Positions 34,091 through 41,849 of a stretch of DNA of 41,849 nt are shown here, one piece after another; position 1 is the stretch's first letter, and each line of letters starts with the position of its first letter. The notes below the pieces were generated by a model, which searched no databases, was not told where the DNA came from, and was given only the letters and a program-made list of their open reading frames with translations. The DNA is taken from positions 1-41,849 of the forward strand of contig JBMYRC010000021.1 in the NCBI GenBank assembly GCA_049601975.1, in the 5' to 3' direction. A program made the position numbers and the translations under genes. Source of the stretch: UBA6544 sp049601975. Lineage in GTDB: Bacteria; Pseudomonadota; Alphaproteobacteria; UBA8366.

Positions 34091-35248
34091 CTAGCTCGAC
34101 CAATCGATCAAGGCTTCAGCGGCGCCTACGACTTGCTCGGCCGATTCGGCAAAAGAGAACCGAACATAGCGATGCCCCCGATCTGGATCAAAATCCACGC
34201 CAGAGGCGATAGCGACGCCCGTCTCGTTCAGGATCCGACGACAGAACGACAAACTATCATTCGTGAGCTCCACAACATCGGCATATATGTAGAATGCTCC
34301 GTCGACTGGCGCTAAACGGTCGAATCCAGCCTTCGGCAATTGCTCTAACAGCAAGTCCCTATTCGCTCTATATTTGGATATATTGGCGGATAGTTCGTCT
34401 TCGCAATCGAACGCTGCGACGCCCCCGATTTGCGAGAGTGTGGGCGCGGATATGAAAAGATTTTGCGCCAAACATTCAACAGCTCGCATAAGGTCCTCGG
34501 GAATTACCATCCAACCCAACCGCCAACCGGTCATCGAAAAGTATTTCGAAAAACTATTGATTATCACGGCGTTTTCCTCGAACGCGAGAGCCGTGCTGGC
34601 AGCACTCTCGTATGTGAGGCCGTGATAAATTTCGTCGGAGATAAGCCGGATATTATTCTCCCGGCAATACTCCGTGAGTGCGGACATTTCATCGGGCCCA
34701 ATCATCGTGCCTGTCGGGTTCGAAGGACTGGCGATGATCAACCCGTCAATCGGCCCGCCTTCCCGTACTGCCTTTTCCAGCAATTCAGGTGTCGGCTGGA
34801 ACCGGTGCTCTGCCTCGGTTAAGAGCAAGACCGGCTCGATCCCGAATGCCAAGAGAATATTGCGATAACAAGGATATCCAGGCGACGCCATGGCGACGCG
34901 GTCTCCGGAATCGAAAGCACTCAAGAACGACAAGACAAACCCTGCCGAGGAGCCCGTTGTGACCACAACACGGGTAGGGTCAAGATCCACGTTGTACGTT
35001 TTCGCATAATGCTTGGCGATCGCGGCGCGCAATTCCGGCATCCCCATCGACAACGTATAACCGAGGCGATTTTCGTCCAAGGCGCGTTTCGCCGCCGCCA
35101 AGACCCCTTGCGGTGCCGGCGTACCCGGTTGGCCGACCTCAAGGTGATAGACGGCCTTCTGCTCCGCTTCTCGCTTCGCGGCTGCCTGCATAATATCCAT
35201 GACGAGGAATGGCGGAATCATGCCGCGTTGAGAGACTTTCAAAGCCAT
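34091..35248 (-). CDS. Class I/II PLP-dependent aminotransferase
   Basis: A 385-aa fold-type I aminotransferase, resembling the aspartate/aromatic group (AspC/MalY-like superfamily). VTTGSSAGFVLSFLSAFDSG, ASPSNPTGTMI (substrate-carboxylate and PLP region), LISDEIYHGLTYE (Asp and Tyr to PLP), and the PLP-lysine motif NSFSKYFSMTGWRLGW are all present. The C-terminal arginine that binds the substrate carboxylate is in HRYVRFSF. The amino-acid specificity cannot be read from sequence. It follows the GGT-like gene by 2 bases on the same strand, so the two are likely co-translated, suggesting handling of an amino acid released from a gamma-glutamyl compound (inference). The start ATG has a poor ribosome site. 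Confidence 0.92.
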   Translation of the reverse strand: MALKVSQRGMIPPFLVMDIMQAAAKREAEQKAVYHLEVGQPGTPAPQGVLAAAKRALDENRLGYTLSMGMPELRAAIAKHYAKTYNVDLDPTRVVVTTGSSAGFVLSFLSAFDSGDRVAMASPGYPCYRNILLAFGIEPVLLLTEAEHRFQPTPELLEKAVREGGPIDGLIIASPSNPTGTMIGPDEMSALTEYCRENNIRLISDEIYHGLTYESAASTALAFEENAVIINSFSKYFSMTGWRLGWMVIPEDLMRAVECLAQNLFISAPTLSQIGGVAAFDCEDELSANISKYRANRDLLLEQLPKAGFDRLAPVDGAFYIYADVVELTNDSLSFCRRILNETGVAIASGVDFDPDRGHRYVRFSFAESAEQVVGAAEALIDWSS

Positions 35249-35251
35249 CTT

Positions 35252-36952
35252 TTATTGTTCCTGTTTTTGAAATCTAACGGTCGAAGTTACGCCGCTTCCG
35301 CGAGGGTCGGCCTGCACATCGCATTGTGGGTTAGGGGAGGGAAGACCCTCAGGACATGAAATCGCATTGACCCGTCCAATATTTTGCAATCGTCGCACTT
35401 TATGGCCAAGCGATATGAGTGAGACAAGCCGATCCTTCTTGTCGCGATCCTCAATGACGACCTCATCAGTGTCCGTCACGTAATGTAATCGCGGTTCGTC
35501 TATTGCCGCCTGCAGGTTCTTCTTAGCCAACATGGTTTCGAACATGACATTAGCCATGGCCGTCGCAGCGGTGGCTCCACCAGTACTGGAAAATGCAAAT
35601 CGAAATGCATTGTCTTTCGCCTGCGTGACGATAACCGGTCCAAGCGGCAGCGGATTGCGGCCTTTCTCTCCCGGTGCAGCGGCCAACACAATCCCTAGAC
35701 CGGGAGTCGTTCGACCTGTACCGAAAGGATGATACATCGTCAGCGTGCAGGCGACGACCAATCCTTCGCCATCAACAACCAGAAAACTCGCGCTCGCATC
35801 CAATTGCTTAACTGTAAGCGACGCATCGACGAATTTTTCGGCAGGCGACGCTTTCTTGGATGAAAAAGAACTCATCAGGTCGTCAGCATGCGCTGGCGAC
35901 AGTAGTCGCTGTACCTGAGCGCTTGTGCCGTAGTCGCGTCCAAGCCATTTCAGGCGCTCGCCTAAACTCCGCTTTGCTGCTTCCGCGATTAAATGTCCCT
36001 GCCCAGCCCAGCCTTCGGCCGCGCGTTTACTTCCTGTCAAGCCCAATTGCATCATTTGGATCGCAACAATGCCCGCACTCGCAGGCGGCGGCGGTGCATG
36101 CAACATATTTTGGCCAATTTGGACGAAAATTGGATCCTGCCATTTCGGCAAAAAATTACGCAGCTCTTCAGGGCCGAGCGATCCACCCGCCGCTTTACTC
36201 GCCGTCACCAGTCTTTGCGCAAGAATGCCATTATAGAATTCACCGCCGCCGCGCCCGCTAATTGTTGCCAACACCGTATTCAAATCTATTTGGCGCAAAC
36301 GTTGGCCCGCAGTGAAAGCTTTGCCCCTTTGGTCGGAAAAGATAGTTCTCGTAACCTCGTCTGCGAAGAGCGGGACAGAAAACTTTGATAGTTCATTCTC
36401 AAACGCCTTAGTAACGATAAAACCTTCTCGCGCGAATGACTTCGCCGGTGCAATAACCGCTTGCCAGGACAACCGGCTATGGCGCGCATGCAATGCTGCC
36501 ATACCTCGTACCATGGTCGGTATTGCCGACGGACGGTCAGTGTAACGCCCCTTGGTAGTCGCGGCCCGAGGAAGGAAGTCCAGTGATTGTATCTTTCCCG
36601 CCTTACCGCCGCCTGCAAGACAAACACCGCCACCGCCCAACCCTGCCCTTGCCGGGTAAGTGACGCTCATCGCAAAGCCCATCGCGACGGCGGCATCGAT
36701 TGCGCTTCCGCCTTGTAACAAAATTCCGTTTCCTACGGTGACGGCTGCTGGATCATCCGCTGTCACGACACCGAAAATTACCCTCTTCGCGGCGCGTTGC
36801 TTCGTTCCGGTGGCGCGATTAATCACTTCAATAGGATCGGGAATCTCAAATCCACTACAACCGGCAAGCAGTGACAGCATAATCAGGCTTCCGGTACCAC
36901 AATTGCACCGGTGGATGAGCGTCGTTACAGTCTTTCTTAAACGGAGCTTCAT
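35252..36952 (-). CDS. Gamma-glutamyltransferase-like lipoprotein
   Basis: About 566 aa of the GGT (Ntn-hydrolase) family. The N-terminal KLRLRKTV, a short hydrophobic run and LLAGC suggest a lipoprotein. GVVTADDPAAVTVGNGILLQGGSAIDAAVAMGF and LGGGGVCL match the large subunit. The region of the catalytic threonine (TTHxSVVD in E. coli) reads DASASFLVVDGEG, placing Ser where the nucleophilic Thr should be. FGTGRTTPGLGIVLAA and SSTGGATAATAMANVMFE continue the small subunit. Self-cleavage and transferase activity are therefore uncertain; a Ser nucleophile is possible in this fold. The start is unsure: ATG 36952 overlaps the M48 start on the other strand, with alternatives at 36979 and 36880. It forms an operon with the aminotransferase. 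Confidence 0.85.
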   Translation of the reverse strand: MKLRLRKTVTTLIHRCNCGTGSLIMLSLLAGCSGFEIPDPIEVINRATGTKQRAAKRVIFGVVTADDPAAVTVGNGILLQGGSAIDAAVAMGFAMSVTYPARAGLGGGGVCLAGGGKAGKIQSLDFLPRAATTKGRYTDRPSAIPTMVRGMAALHARHSRLSWQAVIAPAKSFAREGFIVTKAFENELSKFSVPLFADEVTRTIFSDQRGKAFTAGQRLRQIDLNTVLATISGRGGGEFYNGILAQRLVTASKAAGGSLGPEELRNFLPKWQDPIFVQIGQNMLHAPPPPASAGIVAIQMMQLGLTGSKRAAEGWAGQGHLIAEAAKRSLGERLKWLGRDYGTSAQVQRLLSPAHADDLMSSFSSKKASPAEKFVDASLTVKQLDASASFLVVDGEGLVVACTLTMYHPFGTGRTTPGLGIVLAAAPGEKGRNPLPLGPVIVTQAKDNAFRFAFSSTGGATAATAMANVMFETMLAKKNLQAAIDEPRLHYVTDTDEVVIEDRDKKDRLVSLISLGHKVRRLQNIGRVNAISCPEGLPSPNPQCDVQADPRGSGVTSTVRFQKQEQ

Positions 36953-38303
36953 GACTTTGAAACGTATGCGTCTTTTCATTCTTTTCGTGGCCATCGGTTG
37001 CACCGCCATCGCTAGCGCGCCAAAGGCGTTCGCGCAAGGCGGGTTCGGCTTTATACGCGATACCGAAATAGAAAATACCATTCGCGTCTATGTCGCGCCA
37101 CTATTTGAGGCCGCCGGCCTCGATCCGAGCGCCGTGTCAATCCATATCGTCAACGACCGTAGCTTGAACGCCTTCGTCGCTGGCGGGCAACGGATTTTCA
37201 TCCATTCCGGCCTCTTGATGAAAACCAAGACACCTGACGAAGTCATCGGCGTGTTGGCCCATGAAATCGGTCATATAACGGGTGGCCATTTATCGAGACA
37301 GCAAAAAAATCTAGAAAACGCGAATAACCAATCCATTATTGCTCTCGTACTTGGAGGAGCAGCGGCTCTCGCCGCCCAGTCGGCAGATCCGTTGATTGCT
37401 GGGCTAGTAGCTAAGGGTACAGTCGGTCAGCGCTCCTTTCTCGCTTATAACCGAACGATGGAGCAATCCGCAGACCAAGCGGCACTCGGTTTTCTGGAGG
37501 CCACCGGTCAATCGGCACAAGGCCTATATAATTTTCTCGCCTTGCTCTTGGAGCAGGAAAAGATGTATAGCGCCGACGGGAATTCGTACTCCCGCTCGCA
37601 TCCACTCAACGCTGATCGGTTACGACATGTCGAAGAACATCTATCGAGATCCGCCTTTAGCCAATCGAAGACAAGCGAGTTAATCAACTCGATGCATCGA
37701 CGCATGCGCGGGAAACTAAAGGGCTTTATTAATCCGCCGGATCAAACACTTCGAGAATATGACGCAGGTGACCCGGATTATGGTGCCCGTTATGCCCGCG
37801 CTATCGCATTGTCGAGATTGCAGGATACCGATGGTGCCGTCGCGATAGTGGACGAGTTGATCGCCACCTCCCCAAAGGATCCGTTCTTTTATGAGCTAAA
37901 GGGTGAATTATTGGTCGATGGCGGCAGGACGCAAGAAGCAATCGAACCTTATAAAAAGGCACTGGCGATCCTTCCTTGGGCAGCCTTGATTAAGGTTGGC
38001 CTCGCTCAAATACAATTGTCGAGCGAGAGTACTACTGACCTCGAGAACGCGCGCGACAACCTAAAAGAAGCGCTTCGCTATGAACCAAAATTGTCCAGTG
38101 CATGGCGCTTCCTAGCGACGGCGGAAGGCAGGCTCGGTAATGCCGGCAGCGCCTCGCTGGCGCTGGCCGAGGAAGCCTTGCTGAGGGGTAATAAGGGGAG
38201 TGCCCTTTCCCATGTGAAGCGCGCGATGGTCAGCTTGCCTGAGGGGTCCCCGAACTGGTTCCGTGCACAGGATATAGAAAGCGCTGCTCAGAAAACAGAA
38301 TGA
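36951..38303 (+). CDS. M48 metallopeptidase with TPR domain (BepA-like)
   Basis: A 450-aa periplasmic zinc peptidase. A signal peptide (FILFVAIGCTAIASAPKAFAQ) precedes the M48 domain: FVAGGQRIFIHSGLL, H104-E-I-G-H108 in VLAHEIGHITGGH, and E171 in MEQSADQAAL as third zinc ligand. The C-terminal half (about 270-445) is helical and TPR-like, rich in repeated helix pairs such as AIVDELIATSPKDPFFYELKG split across units. In E. coli, BepA helps outer-membrane protein assembly and degrades misfolded LptD/BamA; a similar job here is inferred. The ATG 36951 has GGAG 5 bases upstream. Its start codon overlaps that of the divergent GGT-like gene (CATG). DsbA follows 82 bases later. Confidence 0.93.
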   Translation: MTLKRMRLFILFVAIGCTAIASAPKAFAQGGFGFIRDTEIENTIRVYVAPLFEAAGLDPSAVSIHIVNDRSLNAFVAGGQRIFIHSGLLMKTKTPDEVIGVLAHEIGHITGGHLSRQQKNLENANNQSIIALVLGGAAALAAQSADPLIAGLVAKGTVGQRSFLAYNRTMEQSADQAALGFLEATGQSAQGLYNFLALLLEQEKMYSADGNSYSRSHPLNADRLRHVEEHLSRSAFSQSKTSELINSMHRRMRGKLKGFINPPDQTLREYDAGDPDYGARYARAIALSRLQDTDGAVAIVDELIATSPKDPFFYELKGELLVDGGRTQEAIEPYKKALAILPWAALIKVGLAQIQLSSESTTDLENARDNLKEALRYEPKLSSAWRFLATAEGRLGNAGSASLALAEEALLRGNKGSALSHVKRAMVSLPEGSPNWFRAQDIESAAQKTE

Positions 38304-38385
38304 TCACAGCGATCTGAATGGACTCACCCCTCCCGCATCATTCATATCAGACCAGCTCGCCAGCCGAATAGAAAGGACCGTCGGA

Positions 38386-39141
38386 ATGCGGTATTTAAAA
38401 CATCTCTTCGCAGTTATTGCTGTTCTCGGAATTGCAATGGCAACAACCGTCGACGGTCGAGCCGATTCACCTGCCGCGAAAGCTCTGGATAAATCGGCTA
38501 TCGAAAAAATTATCCGCGATTACCTGATCGCCAACCCCGAGGTCATCGAAGAGGCCTTTCAAGCGCTTCAAGCCAAACGGGAAGCGGCGGAAAAGAACCG
38601 CGCACAAGTGGCTCTGAGCGAACATGGCGATGCGCTTCGCGGGCACCCTATGACACCGGTATCGGGCAACTCGACGGGAGACGTGACCGTTGTAGAATTC
38701 TTCGACTATCAATGCGGCTATTGTAAACGCTCGTTGGCGTCGATCGTCGATTTGCTGAACTCGGATAAGAACGTACGTGTGGTTTGGAAAGAGCTACCTA
38801 TTCTGGGCCCGGCATCGCGCTTCGCCGCCCGCGCCGCTATGGCCGCTAAAAAGCAGGACAAATATTTTGATTTCCATGTCGGCCTGATGGGCGCACATGG
38901 TCGTCTCTCCGAAGGCAAGGTGATGAGTATTGCCGCCGATGTCGGTTTGAACGTCGACCGTCTACACGAAGATATGAAGGACCCAAAGATCGAGACCTAT
39001 CTCGACGAGACACTGCAATTAGCCAATTCGCTCGGTATTCGCGGCACACCCGCGTTCGTGATCGGAAATACATTAGTCCCTGGTGCCATTGACGTGTCGG
39101 GTATGAAGCGAATCATTGCGGCAACACGGGCCGGCGGATAA
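38386..39141 (+). CDS. Periplasmic DsbA-family thiol-disulfide protein
   Basis: A 251-aa secreted thioredoxin-fold protein. A signal segment (LFAVIAVLGIAMATTVDGRA) precedes an N-terminal helical region (IEKIIRDYLIANPEVIEEAFQALQ split over turns) like the oligomerisation part of ScsC/Com1-type proteins. The DsbA domain has FFDYQCGYCKRS (C110, C113) and the cis-proline loop GIRGTPAFVIG. It oxidises or isomerises disulfides in envelope proteins; isomerase versus oxidase cannot be told from sequence. A good GAAAGGA site precedes the ATG. In many alphaproteobacteria this gene follows the M48 peptidase, as here, fitting a joint envelope-protein quality role. Confidence 0.92.
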   Translation: MRYLKHLFAVIAVLGIAMATTVDGRADSPAAKALDKSAIEKIIRDYLIANPEVIEEAFQALQAKREAAEKNRAQVALSEHGDALRGHPMTPVSGNSTGDVTVVEFFDYQCGYCKRSLASIVDLLNSDKNVRVVWKELPILGPASRFAARAAMAAKKQDKYFDFHVGLMGAHGRLSEGKVMSIAADVGLNVDRLHEDMKDPKIETYLDETLQLANSLGIRGTPAFVIGNTLVPGAIDVSGMKRIIAATRAGG

Positions 39142-39217
39142 CCACTGTTCCGCCCTAACCGCGATTGCCGCCCGGCGTTGCGGTTCATATTCCAGTGTCG
39201 TAAGAAGGACATGCACC

Positions 39218-39877
39218 ATGATCGAACTCTACACCGCCAAAACACCGAATGGCTACAAGGTTTCCATCGCCCTTGAGGAAATGGAGCTCTATTTTTCGGT
39301 CCATGCGATTGAGCTTTCCGCCGATGAGCAGAAATCCCGGGATTACCTCACAGTCAATCCGAACGGCCGCATTCCGGCTATCATCGATAGGTCAGTGGAT
39401 GATTTAGCCGTTTTTGAATCCGGCGCCATCTTAATCTATCTCGCCGAGAAGACCAAACTGTTTCTGCCGACAGATATGAAAAAGCGCTCCGAAGTCATCC
39501 AATGGCTGATGTTTCAAATGGGCGGGATCGGCCCCATGCAGGGTCAAGCCAACGTCTTCTTTCGGTATTACGAAGAAAAAATTTCAAGCGCCATCGCCCG
39601 CTATCAAAACGAATGCCGGCGCCTGTTCGAAGTGCTCGACACTCGCCTCAAGGACCGCGAATTTATTTGCGACGACTATTCCATCGCCGACATGGCGACT
39701 TGGCCGTGGGTACGCGGCTATAAATGGAGCGGTGTCGGCATCGAAGGACTCGACAATTTGCAAGCCTGGTTGCAACGCCTTTACGACCGCCCCGCCTGTA
39801 TAAAGGGCAACAACGTCCCACCGCGCAAAACCGCAGATGGCACCGTCGACATGGCGCGGCAAATGCTCGTCCGTTAA
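39218..39877 (+). CDS. Glutathione S-transferase, YfcG/YghU-like
   Basis: A 219-aa cytosolic GST. The N-terminal thioredoxin fold begins MIELYTAKTPNGYKVSIALE; the TPNG segment is the Thr/Asn active-site region of the nu-class (YfcG/YghU) enzymes, which act as disulfide reductases with glutathione. NPNGRIPAI carries the cis-proline and FESGAILIYLAE binds the gamma-glutamyl part. The helical C-domain includes MFQMGGIGPMQGQANVFFRY, a nu-class hallmark. I use ATG 39218 with AAGAAGG upstream; an upstream in-frame start at 39116 would overlap the DsbA gene. Substrate is unknown. Confidence 0.92.
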   Translation: MIELYTAKTPNGYKVSIALEEMELYFSVHAIELSADEQKSRDYLTVNPNGRIPAIIDRSVDDLAVFESGAILIYLAEKTKLFLPTDMKKRSEVIQWLMFQMGGIGPMQGQANVFFRYYEEKISSAIARYQNECRRLFEVLDTRLKDREFICDDYSIADMATWPWVRGYKWSGVGIEGLDNLQAWLQRLYDRPACIKGNNVPPRKTADGTVDMARQMLVR

Positions 39878-39904
39878 CAACGAATCAAGAGGAATCATCC
39901 GGCA

Positions 39905-40684
39905 ATGACAGATCAAATTCAACTCGAGCGCGAGGGCGCAATCGCTACGGTCACCTTGAACCAACCGGAACGGTTCAATGCGATGAACGAAGGGATGTGG
40001 CGCGGCCTCGGCAATGCGATGAAGGAATGCGATGGCGATACGGATTTGCGTTGCGTCATCATTCGCGGCGCGGGCGGCAAAGCCTTCAGTGCCGGTGCGG
40101 ACATCAAGGAGTTCGAGACCACGCGCAAGGACAAGAAAACATCCCTTACCTATGGCAAAGTAACGACTTACGGGTTCGGCTCGATTATCGCGTGCCGGCA
40201 TCCGGTCGTCGCCCAGATCGACGGTCTTTGCGTCGGCGGCGGCATGGGTATCGCGTCCTGTTGTGATATCCGCGTTTGCGGTCTTTCCAGCAAATTTGGC
40301 GTTCCGGTTAAAAAACTCGGCCTTGTCGAAGCACACGAAGAAGTTCGCCCGCTCGTCGAAAAGTTCGGCGCCAACGTGGCGCTTGAAATCCTGTTACTCG
40401 GCGATGTCTTTCCCGTCACGGACGCCTTGCGGATGGGTTTGATCAATCAGGTGGTTCCCGACGGAGAGGTCGCCGCCACAGCACGTGCCACTGCGGAAAA
40501 GATTGCGGAAGGGGCACCGCTTTCGGCAAGATGGCACAAGAAGTTCATTTATCGACTACTCGATCCGGCACCGCTGACCGATGCCGAGATCGATGAAGGT
40601 TTCGATTGCTACGACACCGAGGATTTTCAGACTGGCCGCCAGGCCTTCGTCGAAAAGATATCTCCGGTATTTGCCGGCCGGTAG
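39905..40684 (+). CDS. Enoyl-CoA hydratase/isomerase-family protein
   Basis: A 259-aa crotonase-fold protein. The two oxyanion-hole segments are present: GGKAFSAGADIKEF and IDGLCVGGGMGIASCCD. In classical hydratase the first catalytic glutamate lies in FGxPE; here it is FGVPVKKLGLVEAHE, with Val at that position. The second glutamate region (GGTQRL-type) is also changed to VRPLVEKFG. It therefore probably catalyses another crotonase reaction (isomerisation, decarboxylation or hydrolysis) or uses E in LVEAHEE. AGAGGAA precedes the ATG. It lies 27 bases after the GST gene and 13 bases before the SPOR lipoprotein, so all three may be one transcript. Confidence 0.9.
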   Translation: MTDQIQLEREGAIATVTLNQPERFNAMNEGMWRGLGNAMKECDGDTDLRCVIIRGAGGKAFSAGADIKEFETTRKDKKTSLTYGKVTTYGFGSIIACRHPVVAQIDGLCVGGGMGIASCCDIRVCGLSSKFGVPVKKLGLVEAHEEVRPLVEKFGANVALEILLLGDVFPVTDALRMGLINQVVPDGEVAATARATAEKIAEGAPLSARWHKKFIYRLLDPAPLTDAEIDEGFDCYDTEDFQTGRQAFVEKISPVFAGR

Positions 40685-40697
40685 AATTGGAGTTCGA

Positions 40698-41669
40698 ATG
40701 ACTACGAGAGCCATTCCTCTTTTCACCCTGGCGTTAGCCGCCTTCGTTTCTTCTTGTTCGGGCTCGCATACTGCGGGATACGGACCTGTTCGGATCGAGA
40801 CATATCCACTGGATGGATCGTGCCGCCTGACGGGGAGCGGCTATGTCATGCACGCCAAAGCGCCAGCGGACGTCGTCGTACCGCTTTACGCGGCACCGAT
40901 CACCGTGATCTGCAGCACGAAAAGCGGATACCGAGGCACGAGAGTTCTCAGTAGCAATTACGACCCCTGGTCTTCGTCTAATGTCGGCTCGTTGGGATTC
41001 GGCTATCTCGTGGATCAATCCTCGGGCAGTGGTCGTCGTTATCCGGAGTTAGTGCAGGTCACAATGATCTATACCGAGGCCGGTAAACCCGAGGACCTTC
41101 GCAATAGCAAGACCCAAGCCCCCGGTGCCGAAATGCCCGAACAAGGCCCGAAGATGGCGGCAAAAAAAACGGCAATGACTAAGGAAATGCCAAAGCCGTC
41201 GGGCGACCTTCCCGCGCCGCCAAAGGCGAATACGGAAGACGCTAGCATGCCGGCCCCACCCGCGAAGGCAACGACCGCCAAGAAAATGAAGAAGATGGAC
41301 GATACGGCGAAGTCCAAAGACCAATCCTTGCCCGATAAAGATAGGAAAATGGCCGCTTTACCCATGCCTGATAAAATGACGAAAGCAGAGTTTGTGAAGA
41401 TGGTCTCAAAGAAGAATATCCGCGTCCATCTGTCTTCGTTCAAGGAGGGTAAGAACGCGAACCGAAGCTGGAGGAGATTAAGCCGTACCCATGGCGACCT
41501 TCTTAAAAATTATTCCGTTGCAATCGAGACCGTCGACGTGAAGAAGAAAGGCACCTTCCACCGCGTCTATGCGGGGCCGCTGGCGAGTGATAAAGCAGCC
41601 CGCAATCTGTGCAGCGCGCTGAAACGGAGAAAGGTCTATTGCCGCCCAGTCGCTGCGGGAGCGAACTAG
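40698..41669 (+). CDS. SPOR-domain lipoprotein
   Basis: A 323-aa exported protein. The N-terminus (MTTRAIPLFTLALAAFVSSC) is a lipoprotein signal with cysteine near residue 20. An N-terminal domain of about 110 residues (IETYPLDGSCRLTGSGYVMH, APITVICSTKSGY) is of a type seen in alphaproteobacterial envelope proteins. A long Lys/Met/Pro/Ala-rich linker (about 145-245) follows. The C-terminal 75 residues (IRVHLSSFKEGKNANRSWRRL, FHRVYAGPLASDKAARNLC) form a SPOR domain, known to bind denuded glycan strands at division sites. A septal or wall role is inferred. GGAG lies upstream of the chosen ATG; an upstream in-frame start at 40581 would overlap the preceding gene. Confidence 0.88.
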   Translation: MTTRAIPLFTLALAAFVSSCSGSHTAGYGPVRIETYPLDGSCRLTGSGYVMHAKAPADVVVPLYAAPITVICSTKSGYRGTRVLSSNYDPWSSSNVGSLGFGYLVDQSSGSGRRYPELVQVTMIYTEAGKPEDLRNSKTQAPGAEMPEQGPKMAAKKTAMTKEMPKPSGDLPAPPKANTEDASMPAPPAKATTAKKMKKMDDTAKSKDQSLPDKDRKMAALPMPDKMTKAEFVKMVSKKNIRVHLSSFKEGKNANRSWRRLSRTHGDLLKNYSVAIETVDVKKKGTFHRVYAGPLASDKAARNLCSALKRRKVYCRPVAAGAN

Positions 41670-41696
41670 GCTCGCACCTAAACGCAGCCACCAGCA

Positions 41697-41849
41697 ATGA
41701 AATTACCCGTCGGTACAGTTATCCGAGCCCAAGCCATTCTGTTCGATATGGATGGCACCCTTGTAGGTTCAACCCGCGCGATTGAGCATGTTTGGAGCCG
41801 TTGGGCGGATCGGCACGCATTGTCGAGCGATATGGTTTTGCACACCATA
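41697..41849 (+). CDS. HAD-superfamily sugar-phosphatase-like protein, 5' part
   Basis: The first 51 codons of a gene that runs off the window. ILFDMDGTLVGSTRAIEHVW contains the HAD motif I DMDGT, with the first Asp as nucleophile. The segment after it (SRWADRHAL) resembles the YfbT/YniC-type sugar phosphatases and beta-phosphoglucomutase relatives. No strong ribosome site is seen; it starts 27 bases after the SPOR gene stop. The rest of the protein, and therefore its specificity, is not visible. Confidence 0.85.
   Translation, partial: MKLPVGTVIRAQAILFDMDGTLVGSTRAIEHVWSRWADRHALSSDMVLHTI

Overview
The window looks like chromosomal DNA of an alphaproteobacterium, probably Rhodospirillales-like. 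The evidence is the block prfB, mrcA (PBP1A), amidase, divergent rne, M48 peptidase, DsbA; the block alpha/beta hydrolase, cysE, iscR, cysteine desulfurase, ferredoxin, mnmA; tyrS beside anmK; and glnE followed by a receiver-like gene and a DUF455 gene. The species cannot be named from this. Genes are tightly packed on both strands, several convergent pairs touch or overlap, and GTG and TTG starts with good Shine-Dalgarno sites are common. No tRNA, rRNA, CRISPR array, insertion sequence or prophage was seen.

Layout. Positions 1-4777 (minus strand) hold a periplasmic FGE-fold protein, a TauD-like dioxygenase, mnmA and an ABHD18-like hydrolase. Positions 4939-6557 (plus) hold a two-gene module: a UGSC-family selenoprotein, split in naive ORF calling by an in-frame UGA, then a 355-aa partner joined by an ATGA overlap. 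Positions 6627-9616 hold a small hypothetical gene, a DsbA-fold isomerase, the wreck of an RND efflux operon and a TenA protein. Positions 9624-12400 (minus) form an iron-sulfur and cysteine cluster (cysE, iscR, cysteine desulfurase, ferredoxin). Positions 12638-19094 hold an alpha/beta hydrolase, anmK, tyrS and a very large AsmA/YhdP-like protein. Positions 19181-24702 (plus) hold glnE, a degenerate receiver protein, a DUF455 ferritin-like protein, a BCP peroxiredoxin and a Rid-family protein.

Positions 24704-29685 (minus) hold prfB with an intact programmed +1 frameshift, PBP1A and an AMIN-domain amidase. A long, structured leader precedes rne at 30175. Positions 32812-34086 hold a cyclopropane-fatty-acid synthase broken by three in-frame TAA codons. 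A GGT-like lipoprotein and an aminotransferase (minus) follow. The GGT-like gene is divergent from an M48 peptidase, and their likely start codons overlap. The right end (plus) holds DsbA, GST, enoyl-CoA hydratase-like, SPOR lipoprotein and the start of a HAD phosphatase.

The most interesting points are the selenoprotein module, where a SECIS-like hairpin with a GGUCU apical loop lies just downstream of the UGA; the prfB recoding site; and the two decaying loci (RND pump and CFA synthase), which suggest ongoing gene loss. Thus two genes here depend on recoded UGA by different mechanisms. The cell should carry selA, selB, selC and selD elsewhere; none is in this window.
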